Positions 29,672-38,265 of a stretch of DNA of 64,000 nucleotides are shown one piece after another. Location: assembly GCF_011801125.1 (NCBI RefSeq), contig NZ_CP046171.1, positions 5,084,001 to 5,148,000 of the forward strand, written 5' to 3'. The stretch comes from Nocardia brasiliensis. GTDB lineage: Bacteria; Actinomycetota; Actinomycetes; Mycobacteriales; Mycobacteriaceae. The notes under the pieces were generated by a model. It saw only the letters and a program-made list of their open reading frames with translations. It was not told the DNA's origin and made no database searches. A program made the translations under genes and the position numbers. Each line of letters begins with the position of its first letter. Position 1 is the stretch's first letter.

Positions 29672-30679
29672 TCAGGAGTTGCCCGCGACGATCACCTCGG
29701 GAATCCCGGTGCCGAGCGCCACCGACCGGCAGACCGGCGTCGGCGCGCTCGGGTCGAGCACGGTCAGCAGCAGCTGCTGCACGAACGGGTCGTAGACCAT
29801 GTGGAAGTGCCCGGTCAGGTTGTTCGCGCAGCGATCCTGCAGCACGATGTTGGTCGCGTTGGCCCCGCGCAGCGCGATGTTGCTGAACGGCTGGATCATC
29901 TCGTCCACCTCGCTGCCGATCGTGGTGTAGTGCGGGCCCGGCACGGTGTCGCCGCCCGCGTTCAACTCGAGCATGATGGGCGAGCCTGCCGCCTGCTGTA
30001 CCGCGGCCAGCGAGGTCACCTGAGCGAAGGCCGCCATCCCGCCGGGCACGGCCTGCACGATCGGCACCAGTCCGTACATCACGCCGCCGTAGCTCGGCGA
30101 CGCGAGCCCGACCCACTGGCCGACCTTCGGCGCGCCCCCGAGTTTGTTGACGTAATACCGCGTGACGGTCGCGCCCTGCGAAAAACCGACGAGGTCCACC
30201 TGGGCCGCGCCGGTCGCGGCGAGCACCCGGTCGACGAACTCGCCGATCTGGTACGAACTGAGCACCACATCTTCGGTGCCGTAGGTATCCGCGCCCGGCT
30301 TACCGCCATAGTTGAGCGCGAAGACGCAGAACCCCGCGGCGGCGAGTTGCGGTGCGATCCCGGACCAGTCCGAGTAGGCGCTGGAGTCGGTGCCGTGCGC
30401 GAGGACCACCGGGCGCGGGCGCTCGGCGGTCGGCTTGCAGTCGAAATCGTTGGCGCCCATCGGCACCGCGTTCGGATGTTCCTTCTTGTACGACGCCGCG
30501 GCCAGATGATCGGTCTGCGACGGACCGGCTTCGGTAGGCACCTCGGGCGGTAGATAGCCGGCGGGCACGGCCTGCGCAGGCCCGGAGCCGAGCACCACGG
30601 CTCCGGCCAGCGCGACGGCCACCCCGGCTCTGCACAAGAGTGACTTTCCCCAACCCCACGGACCACAAGACTGTCGCAT
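29672..30679 (-). CDS. Secreted lipase/esterase, alpha/beta-hydrolase fold
   Basis: A 335-residue exported protein. A signal peptide with core GVAVALAGAVVLGS is cleaved near AQA-VPAG. The mature part has the oxyanion turn VVLAHGTDSSAYSDW, the nucleophile elbow LVGFSQGATV (G-x-S-x-G), a catalytic Asp candidate in GSPIMLELNAGGDTVPGP, and His in LTGHFHMVYDP. This matches the class 2/EstA-type triacylglycerol lipases common in nocardiae. Cys pairs suggest disulfides. Likely hydrolyses esters outside the cell. Confidence 0.9.
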   Translation of the reverse strand: MRQSCGPWGWGKSLLCRAGVAVALAGAVVLGSGPAQAVPAGYLPPEVPTEAGPSQTDHLAAASYKKEHPNAVPMGANDFDCKPTAERPRPVVLAHGTDSSAYSDWSGIAPQLAAAGFCVFALNYGGKPGADTYGTEDVVLSSYQIGEFVDRVLAATGAAQVDLVGFSQGATVTRYYVNKLGGAPKVGQWVGLASPSYGGVMYGLVPIVQAVPGGMAAFAQVTSLAAVQQAAGSPIMLELNAGGDTVPGPHYTTIGSEVDEMIQPFSNIALRGANATNIVLQDRCANNLTGHFHMVYDPFVQQLLLTVLDPSAPTPVCRSVALGTGIPEVIVAGNS

Positions 30680-30740
30680 CTCACAATGATCTACCGAAGT
30701 CGGCTCAAATGCGCACTCCGGCGCGGTGTTTCACACCCCG

Positions 30741-31391
30741 TTACTTTTCGGGGGTCTCGTCTTCAGCGAGAATTCGGTAGAGCGATTTGCGCGTCTCGAT
30801 GAGCAGGTCCGCCGCACGCGCCGCCTGTTCGGGTGTGCCGACGGACGCCACCTGCGCGGCCGCGCCCATCACCTGGCCGATCAGACCACGCAGATCGATC
30901 GCCTGCGCACCGACGTCCTCCTTGACGTCGGCCCACGGGTCGCCCAGCTCGTCCTTGTGCTCGGCGACGTACGCGGTGCCCGCCTCGGTGAGCTTCGCGG
31001 TCTTGCGACCGGCGATCTTGTCGATGATGACGAGCCCCTCGTCTTCCAGCTGCGCCAGCGCGGGGTAGATCGACCCCGGGCTCGGCCGCCAGATGTCATC
31101 GCTGCGCTCGCGGATCTGCTGGATGAGTTCGTAGCCGTGCATCGGCCGCTCGGTGAGCAGCAGCAGCACGGCGGCACGCACGTCACCGCGCCTGCCCCGG
31201 CCGCCGCGGCCACGACCGCGTCCGAACCCCGGGCCGAAGCCCGGTCCGAATCCTGGGCCGAAACCCGGCCCGAAGTCGGGACCGTGCCCGTGCCTACCGC
31301 GGCGGAACCGCTGCCTGGGGTCGAATTCCTCACTGCCCGGTCGCGACCAGGGGCCGCGCCGTGCGAAATCTCGATGTCCTTGACCTTCCAT
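30741..31391 (-). CDS. PadR-family transcriptional regulator with Gly/Phe-rich N-terminus
   Basis: A 216-residue protein. After an N-terminal low-complexity region of about 65 residues (four or five FGPG units, then GRGRG), a winged-helix PadR domain begins (DVRAAVLLLLTERPMHGYEL, then PSPGSIYPALAQLEDEGLVI). A C-terminal dimerisation helix follows (ARAADLLIETRKSLYRILAE). The ATG at 31391 has GAGGAGG seven bases upstream. The palindrome at 31433-31442 fits a typical PadR operator and suggests autoregulation. Ligand and targets unknown. Confidence 0.93.
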   Translation of the reverse strand: MEGQGHRDFARRGPWSRPGSEEFDPRQRFRRGRHGHGPDFGPGFGPGFGPGFGPGFGRGRGRGGRGRRGDVRAAVLLLLTERPMHGYELIQQIRERSDDIWRPSPGSIYPALAQLEDEGLVIIDKIAGRKTAKLTEAGTAYVAEHKDELGDPWADVKEDVGAQAIDLRGLIGQVMGAAAQVASVGTPEQAARAADLLIETRKSLYRILAEDETPEK

Positions 31392-31432
31392 GTCTGCCTC
31401 CTCGGGCCTCCGTGTTCGTTTCACATTATCGA

Positions 31433-31442
31433 CGATATATCG
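31433..31442. promoter_or_regulatory. Palindromic PadR-type operator CGATATATCG
   Basis: A perfect ten-base palindrome in an AT-rich island, 42 bases upstream of the padR start. PadR-type regulators of this group bind AT-rich palindromes of this kind in their own promoters. Autoregulation is inferred. Confidence 0.65.
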
Positions 31443-31493
31443 GCAATGCATCGAACGCAAGGGTGTTGCGGGGAGGTCCGCACAAGTGCCGAC

Positions 31494-32078
31494 TCAACCC
31501 GCGAGCGAGTCGATCCAGCGGGAGAGCCGCTCCCCCTCCGCCGACATCAGCGCCGGGTCACGAAAAGTGTTGGTGAGCAACGAGATTCCTTGATAAGCCG
31601 CGATCAGCGCGACCGCGAGCTCGCCCGCGTCGGCACGGCCCAGCGCGGCGAACTGCCGCTCGACCCAGTCGACCAACCGCCGCATCACCTCGGCGAGCTC
31701 GCGATCCAGACCGTCGGCCCGCTTGTCCAGTTCGGTCGCGAGCGTCCCCGACGGACAGCCGATCCGCGCCGCGGTCTCGCGCTGCTCGACCCACCCCCCG
31801 ATCAGCGCCTTGAGCCGATCCGCGGGCGCCGACAGCTGCTCGAGCCGCGCGATCAGGTCGGTCAGCGCCTGGTCGTGCGCGCCGATCGCGGCGCGCACGA
31901 GCTGATCCTTGGTCTTGAAGTAGTAGTAGACGTTGCCGACCGGCACCTCCGCGGCGTGCGCGATATCGGCGATGGTGGTCTTCTCGACCCCTTGCTCATG
32001 AAAGACCCGCGCGGCCGCCGCGCCGAGCCGTTCCCGCTTGCCGCCCTTCGGCCGCTCCCCGGCCACTGAGTTAGTCAC
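31494..32078 (-). CDS. TetR/AcrR-family transcriptional regulator
   Basis: A 194-residue regulator: the helix-turn-helix spans about residues 12-60 (GAAAARVFHEQGVEKTTIAD, then VPVGNVYYYFKTKDQLVRAA), followed by a TetR_C-type ligand domain containing GCPSGTLATELDK, typical of the YcdC/AcrR-like branch. The GTG at 32078 has TATAGT seven bases upstream, so the mRNA is probably leaderless. An operator overlaps this promoter. It is divergent from the NAD(P)-binding protein gene, its likely target. Confidence 0.88.
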   Translation of the reverse strand: MTNSVAGERPKGGKRERLGAAAARVFHEQGVEKTTIADIAHAAEVPVGNVYYYFKTKDQLVRAAIGAHDQALTDLIARLEQLSAPADRLKALIGGWVEQRETAARIGCPSGTLATELDKRADGLDRELAEVMRRLVDWVERQFAALGRADAGELAVALIAAYQGISLLTNTFRDPALMSAEGERLSRWIDSLAG

Positions 32079-32141
32079 CCAACTCACTATAGACACGCGG
32101 CGCGAACCCAGCTATGTTCGATTTAGTCAGTCAACTAACTC
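32068..32141. promoter_or_regulatory. Divergent promoter with two TTAGTCA-type operators
   Basis: Two dyads lie between the TetR gene and the plus-strand oxidoreductase gene. One is at 32068-32085 (GAGTT, eight bases, AACTC). The other is at 32123-32138 (TTAGT, six bases, ACTAA). Both contain TTAGTCA and both overlap promoter elements: TATAGT (minus strand) at 32091-32086 and TATGTT (plus strand) at 32113-32118. The layout fits repression of both genes by the TetR protein. Confidence 0.7.
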
Positions 32142-32156
32142 AAAGGATCGAACAAG

Positions 32157-33002
32157 ATGATCGTGGTCACCGGAGCAACCGGAAACATCGGCGCACACCT
32201 GGTGCGCACCCTCGCCGACGCGGGCGAGACCGTCACCGCGGTCTCGCGCGGCAACCGGCCGATCGAGGTGCCCGGCGGCGTGCGCACGGTACGGGCCGAC
32301 CTCGGCGATCCGGACAGCCTCGCCCCCGCGGTCGCGGGCGCGGACGCGCTGTTCCTGCTCATCACGGGCGAACAACTGGTCGACGGCCCGGCACCGGAAC
32401 GGGTGCTCGCGGTGGCGGCGGCGGGCGGCGTCCGGCGCGTGGTCTTTGTGTCCTCGCAGGGCGTGGCGACCCGTCCCGACGCCGCGGGCTATGCACGGCT
32501 GGCCGCCTTCGAGGCCGCCCTCCGAGCGTCCGAGCTGGAGTGGACCATCCTGCGACCCGCGGGCTTCTACGCCAACACCTACGCGTGGGCCGAGTCCGTA
32601 CGCACGGACCGCACGGTCGCCGCACCCTTCGGCGGCATCGGCCTGCCCTCGATCGACCCGGCCGATATCGCCGCGGTGGCGGCCGCCGCCCTCCGCGAGG
32701 ACGGGCACGCCGGGCAGACCTACACGCTGACCGGACCGGCCCTGAGCACACCCCGGGAGCAGGCCGCCGCCATCGGGGCCGCGCTGGACGCACCCGTGCG
32801 CTTCGTGGAATTGACTCGCGCGCAGGCGTTTACCGGGATGTCGCGATTCATGCCCGAACCGGTGGTCGAGCACACGCTCTCGATCCTCGGCGAGCCGACC
32901 GCGGCCGAACTCGAGCTCAGCCCCGACGTGCGGCGGGTACTCGGCCGCACCCCGACCAGTTACGCCGAATGGGCTCAGCGCAATCGCGGAGTCTTCGCCT
33001 GA
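32157..33002 (+). CDS. NmrA/SDR-like NAD(P)-binding oxidoreductase
   Basis: A 281-residue atypical short-chain dehydrogenase of the NmrA/QOR2 type. The Rossmann start is MIVVTGATGNIGAHLVRTLA with GxxGxxG, followed by VVFVSSQGVATRPDAAGYA, WTILRPAGFYANTYAWAESV and the C-terminal substrate part ELTRAQAFTGMSRFMPEPVV. It lacks the Tyr-x-x-x-Lys pair of classical SDRs. It is probably a quinone or NAD(P)H-sensing reductase. AAAGGA lies before the ATG at 32157, and it is controlled by the divergent TetR gene. Confidence 0.87.
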   Translation: MIVVTGATGNIGAHLVRTLADAGETVTAVSRGNRPIEVPGGVRTVRADLGDPDSLAPAVAGADALFLLITGEQLVDGPAPERVLAVAAAGGVRRVVFVSSQGVATRPDAAGYARLAAFEAALRASELEWTILRPAGFYANTYAWAESVRTDRTVAAPFGGIGLPSIDPADIAAVAAAALREDGHAGQTYTLTGPALSTPREQAAAIGAALDAPVRFVELTRAQAFTGMSRFMPEPVVEHTLSILGEPTAAELELSPDVRRVLGRTPTSYAEWAQRNRGVFA

Positions 33003-33012
33003 GCGACGGGCC

Positions 33013-33132
33013 TCACGTCTGATCGAAGAAGCGAATGTGCTGCTCGCCCTGCCGGTCTCGGACATCGATGCCGAGGGCGAGCAGCTCCTCGTCGAGTTCT
33101 TCTACCACCAGCGGCGGATTCGCGGGGTGGTG
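33013..33132 (-). pseudogene. Possible gene remnant (VOC-like C-terminus)
   Basis: On the minus strand about 40 codons read VEELDEELLALGIDVRDRQG then EQHIRFFDQT and a stop. This resembles the last helix-strand of a glyoxalase/VOC-type protein. Upstream in the same frame the sequence becomes antisense to the subtilisin-inhibitor-like gene and no start fits. It may be a leftover 3' end of a deleted gene; it could also be chance. Confidence 0.2.
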
Positions 33133-33149
33133 GTCTTGCGGAGGGGGAC

Positions 33150-33554
33150 CTAGAAGACGGGGGTGGTTTTCGCGCGTAGCTCGCAGCTGTTGCCGAACTG
33201 CTTCTCCCACTTGACCGCTTTGCCCTGCCAGGTGCCGGTCGCCGTCGCGGTGACCGGGTCGTAGACCTGCGCGCACATCGCGCTGGGGTCGCCGACCAAC
33301 TTGTCGAAATCGCCACCCGCCGCGATCAGCGACGCACACGCCCCGTCCGGATGCGGATGGTCACCACCGGCAGGCTCACACGTCAGCGAGACCCGCGTCG
33401 GCTCGACACCCAGCGTCTTCCCCGCGGTGACCGAGAGGTCCAGCCGCGTCCTGGTCTCCGTACCATCGGATTTCCCGCACCCGACCGGCACGGTGAGAGC
33501 GGCGAACGCAAGGCACGCGGTCGCGAGGATGCGGCGGAGCGAAGTCGTCGGCAC
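33150..33554 (-). CDS. Subtilisin-inhibitor-like (SSI family) lipoprotein
   Basis: A 134-residue exported protein. A signal segment (LATACLAFAALTVPVGCGKS) ends in a lipobox-like Cys. The mature part matches the Streptomyces subtilisin inhibitor fold: RVSLTCEP, DGACASLIAAGGDFDKLVGD, MCAQVYDPVTATATGTWQGK and NSCELRA. The four Cys of the two SSI disulfides are present. By alignment with SSI (C-P-M-V-Y-D-P-V, scissile bond after Met) the P1 residue here is Gln. That is unlike trypsin or subtilisin inhibitors, so the target protease may differ. Start GTG at 33554 is the best of several. Confidence 0.8.
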   Translation of the reverse strand: MPTTSLRRILATACLAFAALTVPVGCGKSDGTETRTRLDLSVTAGKTLGVEPTRVSLTCEPAGGDHPHPDGACASLIAAGGDFDKLVGDPSAMCAQVYDPVTATATGTWQGKAVKWEKQFGNSCELRAKTTPVF

Positions 33555-33867
33555 GCCCAGAGTTAAACACCGGACAAACCACACACGGAACCAACACACC
33601 GAGAAGCGCACAAGCTGTTGCCCACGCCCACCCCGACCGAGAACACAGCGAACCGCGCCTCCCCGCCGGGAACTTCACGAGCCGCATCCGATGGTCGGCA
33701 GTACGGTAGACCGGCTCAGCCGGTGTCGACCAGGTCGGTTCCGATCGAAACACGGGCGCGCGGAGGGGTGCGGCGAGCTGTTGCAGGCGGACGCCATGAT
33801 CGAGTGCCCCGAGCGACACTCCCCCGCGGCTTCGGGGGCTGCGCACCGGCTCTGTGGCGCGGCGGGA
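33555..33867. other. Intergenic stretch upstream of the SSI-like gene
   Basis: About 310 bases between priA and the SSI-like gene, both on the minus strand. It must carry the promoter of the latter. No gene or clear hairpin was seen. Confidence 0.4.
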
Positions 33868-36597
33868 TCAGCCGATGTCGACCGGGTCGATTTGGATGCG
33901 CAGTGGGGCGTCGGAGCGGTGGGTGCTGCGGATTGCTTGGGCGGCGGTGAGGGCGCGAGCGAGGGCGGCGCCGGATTTGCGGTCCACGCGCAGCAGGATG
34001 CGTTCGACCTCGGCGGGTGAGTCGCCGGAGGAGAACGGTTTGCGGGCCGCGGGCGGCAGCGGAACCGGGCCGAGCACGTCGACCTCGCCGGGCAGGCTTG
34101 CGGTGGAGAGCAATTCGGCGATCGACTCCGAGGTACCGTCGACGGCCGCCATGCGCACCGCGGGTGGGAAACCGACCTCGGCGCGGCCGGCGAGCTCGGC
34201 CCTGGCATGCCCCACCGGATCCCAGCGGACCAGGGTTTGCACCGTGGGGATCGAGGGCTCCGCCACAACGAACACCTGACCGTGCGAGCGCACCAGGGTG
34301 GCGGCGGCCATCCAGCGCCGCAACGCGTCCTCGGCGGCGCGCAGATCGGCGCGACCGAGCAGCGCCCAGCTGTCCAGCAGCAGCGCGACTCCGTAGCCAC
34401 CGGGCAGCACCGGCTCCGCGCCGACCGTGGCGACCACCACCTGCGGGCCCGGTTCCACGGTGTCGAGCATCGCGCCGCCGCTCGAACCGCGAATCGGGAC
34501 ACCGGGAAACGCGCGCCCGAGTTCTTCGGCCGTGCGGATCGCACCGATCACCACCGCGCGCAGCGCCCGCGAACCGCAGGCCGAACAGCGGAACGCGGCC
34601 TCGGTGATACCGCACCAGCGGCAGCTCGGGCTGTGCGCTGGCTCGGGTGAATGTCGTTGCCCCGCACGGCCGTCCGGCAGGGACAGCGGCCCGTTGCAGT
34701 GCCTGCACCGTGCCGGGGTCCGGCATTTCGCGCAGGCCAGCGCCGGCATATAGCCGCGCCGGGGCACCTGCACCAGCACGCCCGCCCCTTCTCTCAACGC
34801 CGATCGGGCCGCCCCGAAGGCGACCGCCGGAATGCGCACCGCCCGTGCGACCGGGTCCCGTTCCAACGCGGCGTCGGAGTCGCCCGGCACGCTGATGCGC
34901 GGAGAAGCCTTGCGCACCACGGCCCGATCGGCCACCAGGTCGTGCGCCCAGCCGGTTTCCACGACCGCCTGGATCTCCGCGGTCCGCGCGAATCCCGCCG
35001 CGACGAACGCGGCCCCGGTCTCGTGCGAGCGCAGCATGGCCACCTCGCGCGCATGCGGATACGGGGCGCGCGGCTCGGCGTAGGTGTCGTCGCCGTCGTC
35101 CCAGATCGCGAGCAGCCCCAGATTGTCGGCGGGCGCGAAGACCGCGCTGCGGGTGCCGACCACCACCCGCGCCGTCCCGCGCAGCACCGAAAGCCAGCGC
35201 CGATACCGCGCGGCCGGGCCCAGCCCGGCGGACAGCCCGACCGCCGAATCCCCCAGCAGCCGTTCGCATTCCGCCAGCACCCGATCGAGATCCCGCTGGT
35301 CCGGCACCATCAGGATGGCGCTGCGCCCCGTGCCCGCCACCGTCGCCGCCAACTCGGCGAGCCGCCGCGGCCAGTCCTCGCCAGGCAACGCCTGCCACGC
35401 CGCACGCGGCCCCTTCCCCTGCGCCAGCGCCGTCACGAACGCCGCCCCGTGCACATACCGATACCAAGCCTCCGGCACCTGCACCGCAACGGCACCGTCC
35501 GACGAAACCGCCTGTGCCGCGCCGCCATCGACTCCGCTCTCAACCCCAGCGAAATCAGCCGCTGCCCCGCCACCGGCCCCACCCTCAACCCCGGCAGAAC
35601 CAGCCACCGCCCCACCACCAGCTCCACCCTCAACCCCGGCAGAATCAACCGCCGACGCGGCCGGCTCCCCCGTTCCCGGCGAAGCGGCCTCCGCCACCAC
35701 CTCCCCTTTGGAATGCACCTGCCCACCAGCATGTTCCGGGGAGCCGGACGACTCTCCGTCCACACGAGGAAGCGCGGCCCCCGAAACCCGCTGGGGCACC
35801 GCACCTCGCGGCACCGCAGGCGAATCAGACTGCGCGACTTCCGAACCGCCCCTGCCCGCCACATCAGCCACGACGTGTTCCGACGGCGCGGGCGGCTCCC
35901 GTTCCGCACGCGACGAACCAGCCGCGTCAACGGCATCCGAGATCGCTTCTACCGCAGACTCCCCCGAAGACACAGACGAAATCGACTGCGCATCAACCGA
36001 ACCGGCGGGGCCCCCGCCGATCACGGAACCTTTCGACGGTGTCGAATCCGACTGTCCCGGTTCGGGTTCCGGGGCACTCGACTGCTCGGGGTGGGACGGT
36101 GGGGCTGCGTCCTGCTCAGTCGCGCCCTGGTCGTCGGTCGGCTCGTCCGGGGGAAGTGTTTGGGAGGTGGCTGATTTCTTCTTGGTGCCGCCGGTTTCGG
36201 TGCGGGCGTGGCGGGGCGGGATGGCGAGGCGCAGGACGTCGGCTCGGGTGCCGGCGTAGCGGGCGGCGACGGCGGTGGTGAGGCGGACGATCTCGGGGGT
36301 CAGCACGCGTTCACCGGAGACCACGCGCTCTAGTTTCACGAGTTTTCCGCCGTGGTCGCTGTGCGTGCGACGTTCCAGGAGATAGCCGTCGACCAGGCGT
36401 CCGGCGAAACGGACCCGCACCCGCACGCCGGGTTGTGCGAGTTCGTCGAGTTCGAGCGGGACGAGGTAATCGAAGTCACGGTCCAGGTGGGCCGGGGACA
36501 GCAAAGGGAGTACCCGGGCAATCGGGTACTCCATGCTCGCGGGCCCTACCGGCAGTGCCCCCTGCGAGGCGGGGGCATCCGCCGCCGGTTCGCTCAC
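33868..36597 (-). CDS. priA: Primosomal protein N' (PriA-like, helicase motifs lost)
   Basis: A 909-residue PriA homologue. An N-terminal DNA-binding domain (PIARVLPLLSPAHLDRDFDY, then GVRVRVRFAGRLVDGYLLE) is followed by a long Ser/Glu/Gly/Ala-rich insert (about residues 150-390). It then has a degenerate helicase core: Walker A is replaced by ALAQGKGPRAAW and the DEAH box by WDDGDD. The two zinc-binding Cys clusters are present ([28 protein letters not shown]). Actinobacterial PriA proteins are known to lack helicase motifs, so a structural replication-restart role is likely. The insert contains three 15-residue repeats. GTG start at 36597; ATG 36531 is a shorter option. Confidence 0.93.
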   Translation of the reverse strand: MSEPAADAPASQGALPVGPASMEYPIARVLPLLSPAHLDRDFDYLVPLELDELAQPGVRVRVRFAGRLVDGYLLERRTHSDHGGKLVKLERVVSGERVLTPEIVRLTTAVAARYAGTRADVLRLAIPPRHARTETGGTKKKSATSQTLPPDEPTDDQGATEQDAAPPSHPEQSSAPEPEPGQSDSTPSKGSVIGGGPAGSVDAQSISSVSSGESAVEAISDAVDAAGSSRAEREPPAPSEHVVADVAGRGGSEVAQSDSPAVPRGAVPQRVSGAALPRVDGESSGSPEHAGGQVHSKGEVVAEAASPGTGEPAASAVDSAGVEGGAGGGAVAGSAGVEGGAGGGAAADFAGVESGVDGGAAQAVSSDGAVAVQVPEAWYRYVHGAAFVTALAQGKGPRAAWQALPGEDWPRRLAELAATVAGTGRSAILMVPDQRDLDRVLAECERLLGDSAVGLSAGLGPAARYRRWLSVLRGTARVVVGTRSAVFAPADNLGLLAIWDDGDDTYAEPRAPYPHAREVAMLRSHETGAAFVAAGFARTAEIQAVVETGWAHDLVADRAVVRKASPRISVPGDSDAALERDPVARAVRIPAVAFGAARSALREGAGVLVQVPRRGYMPALACAKCRTPARCRHCNGPLSLPDGRAGQRHSPEPAHSPSCRWCGITEAAFRCSACGSRALRAVVIGAIRTAEELGRAFPGVPIRGSSGGAMLDTVEPGPQVVVATVGAEPVLPGGYGVALLLDSWALLGRADLRAAEDALRRWMAAATLVRSHGQVFVVAEPSIPTVQTLVRWDPVGHARAELAGRAEVGFPPAVRMAAVDGTSESIAELLSTASLPGEVDVLGPVPLPPAARKPFSSGDSPAEVERILLRVDRKSGAALARALTAAQAIRSTHRSDAPLRIQIDPVDIG

Positions 36598-36842
36598 GCA
36601 GCTCTGATCGGCTCAGCCGCCGACCGGGGCCCGACCGTCTTCCCGCATCCGCTCCGTGTTCGCGCACCCGGGGACCCGGGCAAGCCCGCACCCGAGCAGC
36701 CGGTCCCGAATCCGGATCGATACGAACCAGGTTCACCGCTGCCGGTCAGGTCGACGCCCGACCCGGCAACGACAGAAATGTCGATCCGCGCAGCACTCAG
36801 CCGCCCGCGGCAGGCCGAACTCGCCCGGATCGACATCACCAG

Positions 36843-38054
36843 CTACAGCCCGACGGCGGCGCGCAACTTCTCGGCGCGGTCGGTGTGTTCCCAGGGCAGA
36901 TCGACGTCGGTACGACCGAAGTGGCCGTAGGCGGCGGTCGGCGCGTAGATCGGACGCAGCAGATCCAGGTCGCGGATGATCGCGCCGGGGCGTAGGTCGA
37001 AGACCTCCTTGATCGCCGTGGCGATGCGCTCCGGGTCGACCTTCTCGGTGCCGAACGTCTCCACGAACAAACCGACCGGTGCGGACTTGCCGATGGCGTA
37101 GGCCACCTGGACCTCGACCCGCTCGGACAGCCCGGCCGCGACGACGTTCTTCGCGACCCAGCGCATGGCGTACGCGGCGGAGCGGTCCACCTTCGACGGG
37201 TCCTTGCCGGAGAACGCGCCGCCGCCGTGGCGGGCCATGCCGCCGTAGGTGTCGACGATGATCTTGCGACCGGTCAGGCCCGCGTCGCCCATCGGACCGC
37301 CGAGCACGAACTTGCCGGTCGGGTTGACCAGCAGACGGATATCGGAGGTGTCGAGGCTGGGCAGCTCGAGATCGGCCAGCACCGCGTCGACGACCTTTTC
37401 CCGAATGTCGGGCGCGAGCAGATTGTCCAGGTCGATGTCGGCGGCGTGCTGGGTGGAGATGACCACGGTGTCCAGCCGGACCGGGCGGTCACCCTCGTAT
37501 TCGATGGTGACCTGGGTCTTGCCGTCGGGCCGCAGGTACGGCAGCACGCCGGACTTGCGCACCTCGGTCAGCTTGCGGGACAGGCGATGTGCGAGGGCGA
37601 TGGGCAGCGGCATGAGTTCGGGGGTGTCGCTGGTCGCGAAGCCGAACATCAGGCCCTGATCGCCCGCGCCCTGCTTCTCGATTTCGTCGTCGGAGCCACC
37701 GACGCGCGCCTCGTGCGAAGTGTCCACGCCCTGCGCGATATCCGGGGACTGCGCGCCGATCGCGATATTCACACCGCAGGAATTACCGTCGAATCCCTTT
37801 GCCGAGGAGTCGTATCCGATTTCGAGCACCTTTTCCCGGACAATGCGGGGAATATCGGCGTACGCGGAGGTGGTGACCTCACCCGCGACGTGGACCTGGC
37901 CCGTCGTCACGAGGGTTTCCACCGCGACCCGGCTACGCGGGTCGGCCGCGATCAACGCGTCGAGGATGGAATCGCTGATAGCGTCACAGATCTTGTCCGG
38001 GTGACCTTCGGTCACGGACTCACTGGTGAATAGCCGGCTGCCGGACGTGCGCAC
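36843..38054 (-). CDS. metK: S-adenosylmethionine synthetase
   Basis: Makes SAM from methionine and ATP. The 403-residue protein has [37 protein letters not shown] (GAGDQG hexapeptide), [19 protein letters not shown] and [17 protein letters not shown]. The GTG at 38054 is chosen because a strong GGAGAGGGAAG site precedes it and relatives begin a few residues before RLFTSE. It is downstream of coaBC; the 210-base gap holds a coaBC terminator and possibly a leader structure. Confidence 0.97.
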   Translation of the reverse strand: MRTSGSRLFTSESVTEGHPDKICDAISDSILDALIAADPRSRVAVETLVTTGQVHVAGEVTTSAYADIPRIVREKVLEIGYDSSAKGFDGNSCGVNIAIGAQSPDIAQGVDTSHEARVGGSDDEIEKQGAGDQGLMFGFATSDTPELMPLPIALAHRLSRKLTEVRKSGVLPYLRPDGKTQVTIEYEGDRPVRLDTVVISTQHAADIDLDNLLAPDIREKVVDAVLADLELPSLDTSDIRLLVNPTGKFVLGGPMGDAGLTGRKIIVDTYGGMARHGGGAFSGKDPSKVDRSAAYAMRWVAKNVVAAGLSERVEVQVAYAIGKSAPVGLFVETFGTEKVDPERIATAIKEVFDLRPGAIIRDLDLLRPIYAPTAAYGHFGRTDVDLPWEHTDRAEKLRAAVGL

Positions 38055-38233
38055 AGTTCTTCCCTCTCCCTCACGGGTCATTCGTACGATTTGCGACAGT
38101 AACGCGCTGCGTCGCCGCACAAACCTTTCGTTCCAGACTATGGCAAACCACTGACGCGCTGGGCCCGAAGAGAGCTGGCTCTCCGTCAGCGGGATCGATC
38201 GTTCACCCTGACGTCACTCGGTTGATGATAGTT

Positions 38234-38252
38234 CCTGGGGCATTATCCCAGG
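38234..38252 (-). terminator. coaBC terminator hairpin
   Basis: A CCTGGG/CCCAGG stem with a short AT-rich loop begins 14 bases after the coaBC stop (38266), reading on the minus strand, and is followed by an AT-rich stretch. It probably separates coaBC from metK transcription in part. Confidence 0.6.
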
Positions 38253-38265
38253 CGCACAATGAGTT

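Noticed and set aside
38055..38265. SAM riboswitch before metK
   Set aside because: No SAM-I, SAM-II or SAM-IV core was recognised. A small CTGACG/CGTCAG stem exists but fits none of them.
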